From: Streptosporangiaceae bacterium
GTDB lineage: Bacteria > Actinomycetota > Actinomycetes > Streptosporangiales > Streptosporangiaceae
Direction: 5' to 3'
DNA length: 60,920 nucleotides
Assembly (NCBI GenBank): GCA_025934375.1
Contig: JAICYD010000029.1
Span: 1-60,920 of the forward strand
Below, piece by piece: positions 1 through 9,067 of the stretch (positions are counted from its first letter, which is position 1; each line of letters opens with the position of its first letter). The position numbers and the translations under genes were made by a program. The notes beneath the pieces are model-generated. The model was given only the letters and a program-made list of their open reading frames with translations. It had not been told where the DNA came from and did not search any database.

Positions 1-1157
1 CTAACGATCTTCAATTCCGGAGGTTACGAAGGGGTGTGAGGTCGAGCCTGGTCCGTGCCAGGAAGGCCTCGAGTAGTGCGGGCCGGTACTGCATGCGCCT
101 GAGCCGTGTCTTGATCAGGGCGGTCAGCTCGCTGAGGCTGTGCTTGGCCAGGTTGGCCAGCGACCGCTTGAGCAGCGCCCAGGCCGACTCGACCGGGTTC
201 AGCTCGGAGGCGTACGGCGGGAGCCGGTAGACTGTCAGCCAGTCCCGGGCGGCGATCAGGCGGCCCATCTCACGGCTGACGTGGGTGTTCAAGTTATCCC
301 AGACCAGGACCAGCGGGCCGCCGAGCTGCTGGTGCGCGGCGTCCAGCAGCCGGGCGTAGTCCGCCTCGGTGAACCCCTTGCGCTTGTCCCCTTTCCGGCG
401 GCAGTGCACGCGGTAGACCAGCCGGGGCCGCTGCCCGGCCTTCACCGCGATCAGCGCGGCCAGCGACACCCGCTTGTTACTGCCGCCGGTCACCGTCACC
501 ACGGGGGTATGCCCGCGGCGGCCCCAGGTGCGGCCCTTCGGCGGCCTTAAACCCTGGCCCGACTCGTCCTCGAAGACCAGCCATGCCCCCAGGTCAGCGA
601 CCGCCCTTTTATCGCGGGCCACGTCTCCTCTTTCCACGCGGCGACCGCCGCCTCGTCCCGCTCCGCGGCCCGCCGCGCCGGGACCTGCACGCTCCACCCG
701 ATCCGGTGCAGCAGCACGTGCACCCCGCCGAGCGTGTACTCCACGCCGAACCGCTGCCAGGCCAGGTCCGCGACCCGGGCCAGCGTCCAGCACTGGTCCG
801 CGTGCCCGCACGCCGCCGGCCCGGCGTCAAGGACGGCCTCCAGCTCGGCGACCTGGGCTTCGGTCAGCTTGCACCTCGCCCCGCCGGCCCCCTTGGACGC
901 CAGCGCCTCCCGGCCGCCGGCCGCCAGCGCCCGCCGCCACCGGTTCGCCGACATCCTGCTCACCCGGAACCGCCGCGCCACCTCACCGTCACTGGCGCCG
1001 GCCTCCATCATCTCCGCCGCCGCCAGCCGCACCTTCTCCCGGCGGGCACGATCAGCCGCAGTCAGCCCGCCGCCATCGGGATACCTCATGACACCGGCAT
1101 AACTCACGAGGGCGGCACACGCCAGACCCCGTAACCCGGGCAATTGAAGATCGTTAG
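1..1157. mobile_element. IS630-family insertion sequence (complete)
   Basis: The ends are inverted repeats of about 28 bp: positions 1-28 against the reverse complement of 1130-1157. The outer 16 bp match perfectly (CTAACGATCTTCAATT) and the innermost 7 bp (GGTTACG) also match. The TA dinucleotides at 2-3 and 1155-1156 fit the TA duplication typical of the family. Between them lies one transposase gene on the minus strand, in two overlapping frames. Removing the element and one TA restores an open reading frame into the tniA remnant to the right (CTA-GAC-GGC-AAG-TGG), so it landed inside tniA. Confidence 0.88.
11..1089 (-). CDS. IS630-family transposase, two frames joined by a probable -1 frameshift
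   Basis: DDE transposase of the IS630 element. The first frame (ATG at 1089, open down to 547) carries a helix-turn-helix region of the '[19 protein letters not shown]' kind. The second frame (to 11) carries the DDE_3 catalytic domain: 'VFEDES' (first acid), 'LVWDNLNTH' (second Asp) and 'ELNPVESAW' (final Glu). The frames overlap at a run of four A on the coding strand (T at 607-610 on the plus strand), where the codons ATA AAA GGG can slip back one base so that tRNA-Lys re-pairs and AGG GCG follows. The fused product would be about 359 residues, normal for the family. A simple inactivating frameshift is the alternative. Confidence 0.82.
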
Positions 1158-1663
1158 ACGGCAAGTGGCCCATCCGGGTGAATCCCGACGACGTCCGCTG
1201 GGTGTACTTCCAGGAACCTGATGACGGGTCGTGGCACCGGCTGGAGTGGGAGCACGCCCCGATGATCGGCACCCCGTTCAGCTCCGAGGCCGCTCGCTAC
1301 GCTCGCAGACTGGCCACAAGCGAGAGCCGTCTCCCCGACAAGGAGCAGGCCCTGTCTCAGCTGCTGGCCCGCTGGGAGACAGGCATGGTCACCGACCGTC
1401 GCGAGCGCCGGATGGCCGCCCGTCTCGCCGCAGAGCGCACCGCGCTCCCGCTCCCCGATCCCTCGAACCCGGCCGCGGCCATCGCCGGGCTCCCGACATT
1501 GGCCGCGATTACGGGTCCAGGAGGCCATGACGAGGAAGAGGAAGAGGTAATGGCGCCAGACCCGGTGCCGCCGGACCCCGGGGATGAGGACGATGACGAG
1601 GAGATCTTCGACACGCCGGAGGGCGATGACTTCTACGACGATGCGTTCGGGGTGATCGAGTGA
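1157..1663 (+). pseudogene. tniA: tniA/TnsB-like transposase, C-terminal remnant
   Basis: In frame from the IS630 junction the sequence reads [19 protein letters not shown], the beta-barrel (Mu transposase C-terminal) segment found after the DDE domain in TniA/TnsB proteins. It continues through a helical stretch to a very acidic tail (E/D-rich, roughly the last 45 residues) ending at TGA 1663. In TnsB relatives such tails contact the AAA+ regulator. A GTG at 1178 could start a short ORF, but there is no reason to think this piece works alone. The catalytic domain lies left of the IS, outside the window. The stop overlaps the tniB GTG by 4 bp, the usual tniA-tniB coupling. Confidence 0.75.
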
Positions 1664-2775
1664 CTCTCTGGCCTGGCCTGACTCGCAAGGAGACCTGGCG
1701 CCGCTACTGCGACGAACCGCGCCGTGTGCAGCCCGAACACAACACCATCGCTGAACTGCGGGCGCTGGGCGAGGCGGCACGCGAGGAGTACGACGAGTCC
1801 CGCCACGATTGGCACCCGAACATGAGGATCGTCAAGACCTCGCAGATGAAGGGAGCGCAACGCGTCCTTGACCTGATTGTGCAGAGCAACCGGCAGGAAT
1901 CCGACAGGATCCGCGGCGTCGGTGCCATCGACGCGTTCCCCGGTCTGGGCAAGACCACCATCGCTGACACCTTTGCCCGTTCCTTCGACCAGCGCGAGAT
2001 CCGCCGCCACGGCCGGGAGACCGACACCGGGCATCCTCGCCTCCCGGTGTTCCGCGTCAGTCTGTCCTCGGGCACGACCCTGAAGTCGCTGAACGAGAAA
2101 ATCTGCCAGTTCTATGGCCACCCCTCCGTGAAGAAGGCCCGGCAGGGCTACAGTGCCGACCGGTTCGCAGGCTTCGCGCTGGACTGCATCCTCAGCAGCG
2201 AGACCAAGCTCGGCATCATCGACGACGTCCACTTCATCACGCCGCGTCGCAAAGATGGCAAGGACGTCATCAACCACCTGAAGTTTCTCAACAGCGAGTT
2301 CCCTGTCACCTTCCTGTTCGCCGGGGTGGACCTGGAGGGGAAGGGATTCTTCTCCGACCCCCAGACGGCGAGCAGGTGGACGAGGATAGGGGTTGACCCA
2401 TTCGAGATCAACACCGACGAGGGCCGCGCCGACTGGCAGAGCCTGATCAAGGCCACCGAGCGGCAGATTGTGCTAGCCCACGCACGGCCCGGCATGCTCA
2501 CCAGCATTGCCGACTACCTGTTCGCGCGGACCAGCGGCCACATCGGTTCCTTCTTCAGCCTCGTTACCCGGGGCTGCTACGAGGCCATCCAGACAGGAAA
2601 AGAAGACCTCACCCGCGACCTACTTGCCAGCGTCCCCATCGACGAGGAGGCCGAGCGCGGCCGTCGCCAGCTTGAAGCGGCCCTCACTGCAGGACGCCTG
2701 ATCGCCAAGCCAACCCGCCCCAGGACAAGAGAGGTGACCCCCAAGAAGTCGGCGCAATTGGTGACCACTGGATGA
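1660..2775 (+). CDS. tniB: TniB-family AAA+ ATPase (TnsC-like)
   Basis: 371-residue ATPase expected to link target selection by TniQ to the TniA transposase. Walker A is visible as 'FPGLGKTT' (about residues 93-100), with a Walker B-like 'LGIIDDVHFI' about 90 residues later, followed by the 'FLFAGVDLEG' sensor strand and an ARTSGHIGSF segment, all typical of TniB/TnsC. The GTG start at 1660 overlaps the tniA stop, and the end overlaps the tniQ ATG by 4 bp (ATGA), so the three genes form one coupled operon. The protein looks intact, though tniA upstream is broken by an IS, which may also reduce transcription of this gene. Confidence 0.85.
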   Translation: MTLWPGLTRKETWRRYCDEPRRVQPEHNTIAELRALGEAAREEYDESRHDWHPNMRIVKTSQMKGAQRVLDLIVQSNRQESDRIRGVGAIDAFPGLGKTTIADTFARSFDQREIRRHGRETDTGHPRLPVFRVSLSSGTTLKSLNEKICQFYGHPSVKKARQGYSADRFAGFALDCILSSETKLGIIDDVHFITPRRKDGKDVINHLKFLNSEFPVTFLFAGVDLEGKGFFSDPQTASRWTRIGVDPFEINTDEGRADWQSLIKATERQIVLAHARPGMLTSIADYLFARTSGHIGSFFSLVTRGCYEAIQTGKEDLTRDLLASVPIDEEAERGRRQLEAALTAGRLIAKPTRPRTREVTPKKSAQLVTTG

Positions 2776-4853
2776 TGTTCCAAGCCAGCCTGCGGGAACT
2801 GCCGATCCGGATCCCCATCACCGAAGGCGAGAGCCTGCAGAGTTGGATCGAGGCGACGGCCGCGCGATACAAGATGACCGTCCGCGAACTACTGCCCGCT
2901 CTGGGCCTCCCGGCGCCACGCACGGCCTACGGCCTCGTGCTCGACCTCGACCCCCAGGTACTGCGGAATGCCGAATGGCAGGCCGGGTTGCCTACCGGGC
3001 GCCTCGATGAGGCGATGCTCGACCGCTTCGCCTCGCTCGGTCTGGCCTGCTACCCCACGCAGGAGATAGGCAGACCGTGGGAAAGCCTGTGGGCACGGGC
3101 CGCCGGCGCAAGCTTCTGCCCGCGCTGCCTGACCGAGAACGGGGGACGCTGGGCGCTCTCGTGGTATCTGAAGTGGACGTTCGCCTGCACCCGGCACAAC
3201 GTGCTTATGGCCATGCGATGCGATGCCTGCGGACGCATCCCCCGAACGCGCCGCGAGAACAGGCTCGACCACATCATCGACGCCCGTCGCTGCTGCCAGT
3301 ACAGCCTGGAGGCCCTGACTACCGGGAGTCCCCACCGGAGCCTGCCTCGCTGCGGGGCGTCGCTGGCCGGACAGGTGACGGAGGAACTTGGCGCCGATCA
3401 CCCGATCATCGCGTGCCAGAAGTGGATCGACGGCATCCTGTTCGCTGCGGAGGAGGTGACAGTCGCAGGGCTCCGCGTTCCGCCGAAGGCCGCACTGGCC
3501 GCCGTGTCCACGCTGATGCGCGCCGCCGTCGTCATCCCTGACAGCGACCTCGCCACCCGGCGGGTCAACCACGTGGCAACGGGTCTGGTCTCCGAAGGGA
3601 TTACCCTGCCGTTGATTGAGCCATCCGGCTCGGCGAACGGTATGTACGGAGCGGTCTCCGACAGCACTGCCCTCTTTGGCACGGTAGCCGCCTTGGCCTG
3701 CGACGTCCTGGCCACGCCTTCCTTGGCCGTTGCCGCCGAGGCCATGATGTGGGTGGTTCCCCACGGCGGCCGCCGAATCAAGCAGTCGCGTGGGCACTGG
3801 CCGTTGCACCTGGAGTCGGGGTCAACGGGGGTTCCGGTCGTCGATGCCATCATGCTGCGGCATCGTGAGCCAGCATTGAGCCCTGCTTTCCGGCTGTCGC
3901 ACCGGACCCGAAACCCCATCCCGCGACGCCCAGCAGGCTCGGCCGGCGCTGCTAGGGCAGGAGAATGGCCATTTCGTCCAGGTTGTGCGGCTTCGGTGCA
4001 CGCCCGGCTCGTGCCTCAGGTCGCGTGGAAGCCGCTCAGCGAGGCATTCGACTGGCAGACCAGCGACACCGGCGTGGTCGCCGCCACGCTGTCAATGGCG
4101 GTCGTACGGTGCGGCACATACGCCGAGTGGGACCACGTCGCCGCATGGCTCGGGCTGCCTCCACGACTTGGCGACACCGCCACCAACATCTTGTACCGCA
4201 TGAACCTCGCGGGCCACCTCGACAAGGCGCTCATGGGCATCGACGCACTCGTCGAAGAACTGATCCAACACCCGCCGCCCATCGACTACGCGCGACGTCG
4301 GTGGGTATTCCGCGACGTAGACCTCGTGACCCCGTCCCGCCTCCGCAGAGCGCTCCATGCATCAGGCATGACACTCAGCGATCGCCGCCGGCGGTTCGCC
4401 ACCATGTTGCTGTGGGAGACCATAACCGGCGGAGATGTCCGGTTCGCCAATGGGCGCCAGAAACCCATCGATCGCACGGATCGCCAAGAGTACGCATCGT
4501 TCCGCAAAGAGTACGGACCTGCGCTTGGGGACTACATCGCGATCGAGGGAGAGCGCCTGCTGCTCTACAACAACATCAACGAGCCGGTGACCTGGCAGCC
4601 AGAGCCGAAGGATTCAGCCGGGCAGGCATGGCTCTCCGCACCGGCCGACATGACACGCCACCTGCCTGGATGGCAGGCCCCGAGCAGACAAGAAAGACTC
4701 CGCCGTAGCGGCCGTGACTACACACCCCCTGCGCGGTGGGGTTCCCGTTTAGACCCCCGGGAGCAGCGAGCACGGGCGGCCACAATGCAGATCCAGGGGA
4801 TGGGCACGGCAGAGGACTACCCCTGCGGGTCGGCTGGACCGGGTGTTGCCTGA
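2772..4853 (+). CDS. tniQ: TniQ-family transposition target-selection protein
   Basis: 693 residues. The N-terminus ('LPIRIPITEGESLQSWIE') is the characteristic TniQ opening, followed by a zinc-binding region with 'FCPRCL', 'CTRHN' and 'CDACG' (about residues 110-160). TniQ/TnsD proteins recognise the target or bridge to it. The long C-terminal half, with helix-rich segments, probably binds DNA. It is translationally coupled to tniB. Its 3' end overlaps the convergent cargo gene by about 37 bp, so the two stop codons are interleaved. The length matches other long actinobacterial TniQ proteins, and no frame break is visible. Confidence 0.83.
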   Translation: MMFQASLRELPIRIPITEGESLQSWIEATAARYKMTVRELLPALGLPAPRTAYGLVLDLDPQVLRNAEWQAGLPTGRLDEAMLDRFASLGLACYPTQEIGRPWESLWARAAGASFCPRCLTENGGRWALSWYLKWTFACTRHNVLMAMRCDACGRIPRTRRENRLDHIIDARRCCQYSLEALTTGSPHRSLPRCGASLAGQVTEELGADHPIIACQKWIDGILFAAEEVTVAGLRVPPKAALAAVSTLMRAAVVIPDSDLATRRVNHVATGLVSEGITLPLIEPSGSANGMYGAVSDSTALFGTVAALACDVLATPSLAVAAEAMMWVVPHGGRRIKQSRGHWPLHLESGSTGVPVVDAIMLRHREPALSPAFRLSHRTRNPIPRRPAGSAGAARAGEWPFRPGCAASVHARLVPQVAWKPLSEAFDWQTSDTGVVAATLSMAVVRCGTYAEWDHVAAWLGLPPRLGDTATNILYRMNLAGHLDKALMGIDALVEELIQHPPPIDYARRRWVFRDVDLVTPSRLRRALHASGMTLSDRRRRFATMLLWETITGGDVRFANGRQKPIDRTDRQEYASFRKEYGPALGDYIAIEGERLLLYNNINEPVTWQPEPKDSAGQAWLSAPADMTRHLPGWQAPSRQERLRRSGRDYTPPARWGSRLDPREQRARAATMQIQGMGTAEDYPCGSAGPGVA

Positions 4854-7800
4854 GTCTCGATCCGCCGACGTGACCAGGCACTCGGCAGCGGGAGGTTGGT
4901 GTTCACGATGAGGACTCCGACGAGTGAGGGATAGCCGGGGTCGTCAAGGCCGTGCAGTCGCGGCCGGAGCCAGTCGATGCAGTTGTCCACAACGCCGGGG
5001 GGCGCTACCTTTCGGCCATGGTCGAATACGACCAGCACTGACAACTGGCTGCCCCTCCCCACTCCGTACTGAGTCGGCTGGCCCAAGTAGCGAGCACATC
5101 GCTCAATCGTGGCGGGCGAACCGTGCGACACTTTCAGCTCCACGATGACGTCATCGTGGAGAAGGTCATCGAAGCCTCCGGCCACCGCGTCTCTGCGGCT
5201 GAGCCTGCCCTGCAACTCTGGGTCGGCGCGTAGTAGTCGTTCGAGTTCATCGTGAAACTGTGCTTCAGAGACCTTGGCACCGCGCATGAAGGTCTTCTCG
5301 AACATGATGACCTGGGCGGCCCGGACGCAGGCGGCGAAGATGCGGCAGAAGGCCCGGGCGTCCTCCGTATCGAACTCTGGAGAGTCGAGCGCACTGAACA
5401 TCGCCAGAAGGCGCGCATCGGTCTGCTCATGCTCAGTGAGCTTGTCGCGGCCGGGATCGAAGGGGCGCAGTAGGAGCCGTTGAAACCCAGTCACCTCGAT
5501 GACCTCGTCATGATGGTCTCCCGTCAGCCGGACCTGGATCGGGCAGTCCAGCGCGGAGGCCATGACCGGCTGATCGACCATGCAGTGTAGCGGCGCCTCG
5601 CCTCTAAGGGTGATGCCGAACTCATCGGTGGTGCCGTCGCTGAGCACGAAATCGTACCTCGGGAGGGCGAGCGCCTCCCGTCCCAGCATGGTGATCAGTT
5701 CGATAATGCATCGCTTGGCCCACGGCGGGGGTGAAACGAGACGGACGATCATCCCCAGGCGGTACAACTCACGGGGCCGGACAACCAGGACGTCGGCCAC
5801 CGGCACGCCTTGGATGGTTGCGACGCAGACCGCGCGAGGAGGCTCCTCTGGCTCAGGCGGACACTGCCTGCCAGCGAAGCGCTCACGTAGAAGGCTGGTA
5901 CCGACAAGCGAAACGGGCGGAGGGAGGGCTGCGGTCTGTCTCCATGCGGCCTGCGCTGCACTGGCGCTCGTGGCGTTCTCCACAGCCGCGAGACAGTCAA
6001 GGAGGCGTTCTGGGGCAATCCAGTCACCACTGATCACCTCGGCGCGGAGCACTTCTGCCTGCCGCTGCGCAGCTTCAAGGAGCGTCAGCGCGTCGCCTTC
6101 GGCGGCCCGGACGGCGGCGTCATACCTAAGAAGCAGGGCAGCGATCTTCCAGACACGGCCGACCCACGTTCTTTGCCGTCCGGAAGCGTGCGCTGCGGTT
6201 ATCCCCAATAGGAGCCCAGCAACCGAGTTCAGTTCGTTCGCCGTCTTGGCAGGATTGGACACCACGGGGACAAGGAGGAGCCTCGGGCCACCGGCCGCCG
6301 CCAGCAGGCTATCGAGCATCGAACGGGTCCGTCTGTCCTGCTCATTTGCAGGAATCGACGATTCTAGCTCGGCGACCGCCGAAGACGCCGCTTCGGCCAT
6401 GCCCATGAGGTCGTAGGCGGACGTCGTTCCATCTGCAAGGGCCCTTGCAAGTTCGGCACAACGAGCAACTGCACCGGCCAGACGGCGGCCCGGGGAGCCT
6501 TCCTCGCCGGCGCGCTGGCTGCGCTCGACACTTGTCGCCAGCATTGCCGCGTCCGCCCAGCGGCCTGCCGACTGCAGTAGCTCGACCGGCTCAAGCGCGC
6601 GCCATGGATGGCCCGTTCCGTGGACTCTGCTCAGCGGCTCGATTTCGGCGAACGGGACATCAGCGATCAGCCCGGGATCGTCCATGAGAGCCTGAAAGAC
6701 CGGTTCGCTGCGCTGGTTGTAGTAGTCAATGAGATCCGGGCTGGCCGCGGTCGCGAGTGCCGCTGAGGCCCAAGCCGGGTGATTGCGGAGTTCATCAGGC
6801 CACCAGGCGATCAGAAGCCGCTCGCGGTCGTACGGCATGCACCGTCCGACGTAGAGAAGTGCCACGCGCAGCCACTGCACCACCTTTGCCTCATCGTCGA
6901 GAGCCTGGGCGAGAACTCGCAGCGCCCAGATCGCCGAGTCGAGGGTGTCCTGGGCCTCAGGCTTGTCGGCGTAGGTCACAATCCAGCGTGTGACGATCGG
7001 CAAGAGCCGAGGAGCCAGTTCGGCTGGCAGCCGGATCTCGCGGACTTTCTCCAGCATGCGCTTGTGGACGATGACAAAAGAGTCCTGCAGAAGCGGAAGC
7101 GCGAGTTCGGCCAGCTCAGTCGGCAGCGAGTCGGCCACACGGTCGCACGCGGCCCACACGTTGATGCCACAGCTCCGGACCACCTGGTCGTTGTCGAGCA
7201 GCGCGGTGTAGGTGATCGGGAGGATGTCCCGGACTGTTCCCGGTGAGACGGCTTCTTCCAGGACATCCAGCATCGTGGTTCTGACCAACCGGTCTTGCCG
7301 CGCATCGCCAGTAGTGGCCGTGAACAGTCCGAGCACAGGACCGAGCACCGACTCCGGATCGGCTGAGCAACAGCGGCCGACAGCGTCGGCGAGGTGGCGC
7401 CGGCGGCTGTCCCTCTGCATGTGCAGTCTTTGGCGTTCCATGGCCGCTACCATGGCCGCCTCACCTGCTGAAGGCGTGGCCAGCGTAGGATCAAGATCTG
7501 GCAGACAGAGCGCCAAGATCATGCCGAGAAGAGCGTTGGCGTGCGGCACCACGGCTTCCGGAATCTCACGCGCGAGATTCGCAATGTGGTCCGCAGTATG
7601 GAACGCCGCTTCCTCTCCCCAGTCGCCGCTGGACCTGCGGACCATAAAGTCAAGGGCCTCCGATGTCGCTGAGTCGGTCGCATCCCATGGCTCACGGAAC
7701 CGTTGGAGGAACCAAGGCGCGCGAGACAGTTGATTTCGCACCTTTTCATCGGCGCTCATCGCCTGGGTCTCTACAATTTGGCGGGTCAGCTGAGGTTCAC

Positions 7801-8908
7801 TTCGCCACGCCTCGGCAAGGGCACCCAGGGCCGAGGTTCCGGGGTGCGGATCGCCTGCGTAGCCTCTGTCCTGGTCACGCACACTGGCAGCCAGCGGCGG
7901 CCCAAGCTCCACGACGCGGCTGGCGTCGATTGTCAGCAGAACGAATGCCGCGTCACCACCTGCCTGCCTGGTCACTTCGTCGTCGCTGGCCAGGTGCGCA
8001 ATGATCCGCTCTATAACGGCTGGTAGATCGACGTGGGACGCCGCGACAAGCCCCGCTGACGAGGAGGGCCGGTGCCAGGGGCCGAGATCCTCCCCGGACG
8101 CAAGCGATATGAGCTGATCGATGATGTCCGATAGGTCCCGGGGAAGCAACTCCGGTTCCAGGAGGGCAAGGAGCTCGCAGGCATCAACGGACCGCTGACG
8201 CCGCAGCACCGTGCATGCTGCGTCGAGCGCCTTCCTGGGCGGGCACCGGCCAGCGACGGCGAGCATCCCCAATGCCTCGAAAGCGATAGGCTCCGCTGTA
8301 TCCGCAGCATGCTCGAGGAGGCTATCGACAAGGACTGGGCGGAACAGTTCGGGCGCGCCCCGTGCCGCATCGAGGACTTGACGGGCCGCCCTCGCATCCT
8401 CAGCACCTACCGGTTCGCTCCGGGGATGGGCATGATCGACACGGTCTAGGGCACCAGCGAGGTCGCGTACGACGTACCCCTCTCCAGCAAGAATCTGACG
8501 ACGACGATCGCGGCGTTCATGGTGCCGACGCTCTCGCTCGGTTGCCGCACGATCGGCGTCCGCTTTCCTGTCCGCTTCCTCAGCAGCACGCCCTTCCACG
8601 ACGGCAGCCAGCGTCGGTACCAGTCCGGATGGGTCGCGATGGGGGCAGCCGCCGCAATTCGCCTGATAGAACTCGATGGCAAGTTCCAACGCATTATGTC
8701 CCTGAATCCGGGGCGGTGGCGCATGCTCGCACCGGACCTCAAGCAGGCCCATCGGGAGCCCCATCATCGTGCCGACGTAGCTATTCCCGCCCACCAGGTC
8801 AATGCGGGCATGACGGCAGTGCCGTCGCGTCAGCTCGATAGCCTCCACGTTCGCCGTGCCTATATCGACGCCCTCGTCGAACACCCTGCGCACCGAATCA
8901 GCCCCCAC
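4817..8908 (-). CDS. Large helical-repeat protein with N-terminal Cys/His cluster and C-terminal PD-(D/E)xK nuclease-like domain
   Basis: 1363 residues; GTG start at 8908 with AGGA just upstream. The family is not one I recognise. N-terminus: C31, C60, C85 and C88 (CxxC) with nearby histidines, which could bind zinc or an Fe-S cluster, then a charged, Arg-rich coiled stretch at about 110-150. Roughly 150-950 is alternating amphipathic helices of HEAT/ARM character. Roughly 1000-1150 looks beta-rich. The C-terminus reads GGFDDLL...VIVELKV (D1247/D1248, E1257-x-K1259) followed by QPTQY (Q1277-x3-Y1281), matching a PD-(D/E)xK nuclease core with the RecB-type QxxxY motif. It is the only cargo of the TniABQ transposon. 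A defence role is inferred from context and the nuclease motif only. No NTPase motif is seen. Confidence 0.75.
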   Translation of the reverse strand: MGADSVRRVFDEGVDIGTANVEAIELTRRHCRHARIDLVGGNSYVGTMMGLPMGLLEVRCEHAPPPRIQGHNALELAIEFYQANCGGCPHRDPSGLVPTLAAVVEGRAAEEADRKADADRAATERERRHHERRDRRRQILAGEGYVVRDLAGALDRVDHAHPRSEPVGAEDARAARQVLDAARGAPELFRPVLVDSLLEHAADTAEPIAFEALGMLAVAGRCPPRKALDAACTVLRRQRSVDACELLALLEPELLPRDLSDIIDQLISLASGEDLGPWHRPSSSAGLVAASHVDLPAVIERIIAHLASDDEVTRQAGGDAAFVLLTIDASRVVELGPPLAASVRDQDRGYAGDPHPGTSALGALAEAWRSEPQLTRQIVETQAMSADEKVRNQLSRAPWFLQRFREPWDATDSATSEALDFMVRRSSGDWGEEAAFHTADHIANLAREIPEAVVPHANALLGMILALCLPDLDPTLATPSAGEAAMVAAMERQRLHMQRDSRRRHLADAVGRCCSADPESVLGPVLGLFTATTGDARQDRLVRTTMLDVLEEAVSPGTVRDILPITYTALLDNDQVVRSCGINVWAACDRVADSLPTELAELALPLLQDSFVIVHKRMLEKVREIRLPAELAPRLLPIVTRWIVTYADKPEAQDTLDSAIWALRVLAQALDDEAKVVQWLRVALLYVGRCMPYDRERLLIAWWPDELRNHPAWASAALATAASPDLIDYYNQRSEPVFQALMDDPGLIADVPFAEIEPLSRVHGTGHPWRALEPVELLQSAGRWADAAMLATSVERSQRAGEEGSPGRRLAGAVARCAELARALADGTTSAYDLMGMAEAASSAVAELESSIPANEQDRRTRSMLDSLLAAAGGPRLLLVPVVSNPAKTANELNSVAGLLLGITAAHASGRQRTWVGRVWKIAALLLRYDAAVRAAEGDALTLLEAAQRQAEVLRAEVISGDWIAPERLLDCLAAVENATSASAAQAAWRQTAALPPPVSLVGTSLLRERFAGRQCPPEPEEPPRAVCVATIQGVPVADVLVVRPRELYRLGMIVRLVSPPPWAKRCIIELITMLGREALALPRYDFVLSDGTTDEFGITLRGEAPLHCMVDQPVMASALDCPIQVRLTGDHHDEVIEVTGFQRLLLRPFDPGRDKLTEHEQTDARLLAMFSALDSPEFDTEDARAFCRIFAACVRAAQVIMFEKTFMRGAKVSEAQFHDELERLLRADPELQGRLSRRDAVAGGFDDLLHDDVIVELKVSHGSPATIERCARYLGQPTQYGVGRGSQLSVLVVFDHGRKVAPPGVVDNCIDWLRPRLHGLDDPGYPSLVGVLIVNTNLPLPSAWSRRRIETQATPGPADPQG

Positions 8909-8978
8909 CGATTCCTAGAAACTCTCTTCGCCGCCGCAAGCTCAGCGGTGCTTGCTGTCTTCGATTCACACGCGGTCT

Positions 8979-9058
8979 GGTTTTCTCATCGATCTGGCCA
9001 GTTGGCCATCGAGTGGCCAGATAGGTGAGTCATTGGCCAAGTGAAATGAGAACCTACA
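8979..9058. repeat. Probable right end of the TniABQ transposon with TGGCCA repeats
   Basis: Non-coding DNA between the cargo gene and dnaB. It holds four TGGCCA copies (8995-9000, 9003-9008, 9014-9019, 9034-9039) and two inverted copies of TCTCAT-N5/6-TGGCCA, one inward from 8985 and one from the dnaB side. Read from dnaB, the terminus begins TGTAGGTTCTCATTTC, and 5'-TGT is the usual start of Tn7/Mu-class ends. Repeated short motifs near an end fit TniA/TnsB binding sites. The exact terminus (9058) is inferred because the left end is not available for comparison. Confidence 0.6.
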
Positions 9059-9067
9059 AACGTCCGA

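Larger units (their letters stand above)
1..9058. mobile_element. Partial Tn5053/Tn7-like (TniABQ) transposon with one cargo gene
   Basis: The unit contains the tniA remnant, tniB, tniQ, a convergent 1363-residue cargo gene and a repeat-rich right end (8979-9058) ending in ACA, the reverse of the 5'-TGT typical of Tn7/Mu-type termini. The IS630 element sits inside it. The right end lies only 9 bp from the dnaB stop codon. The left end, the rest of tniA and the target duplication are outside the window. No cas gene or CRISPR array is visible, so nothing suggests a CRISPR-associated transposon. Confidence 0.7.

Noticed and set aside
3077..4708. Additional plus-strand genes inside tniQ (frames at 3077-3541 and 3965-4708)
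   Set aside because: They overlap the intact tniQ frame and are Arg/Pro-rich shadows without motifs.
1..9058. CRISPR-associated transposon
   Set aside because: TniQ and a TniB ATPase raise the possibility, but no cas12k or cascade genes and no repeat-spacer array are present.
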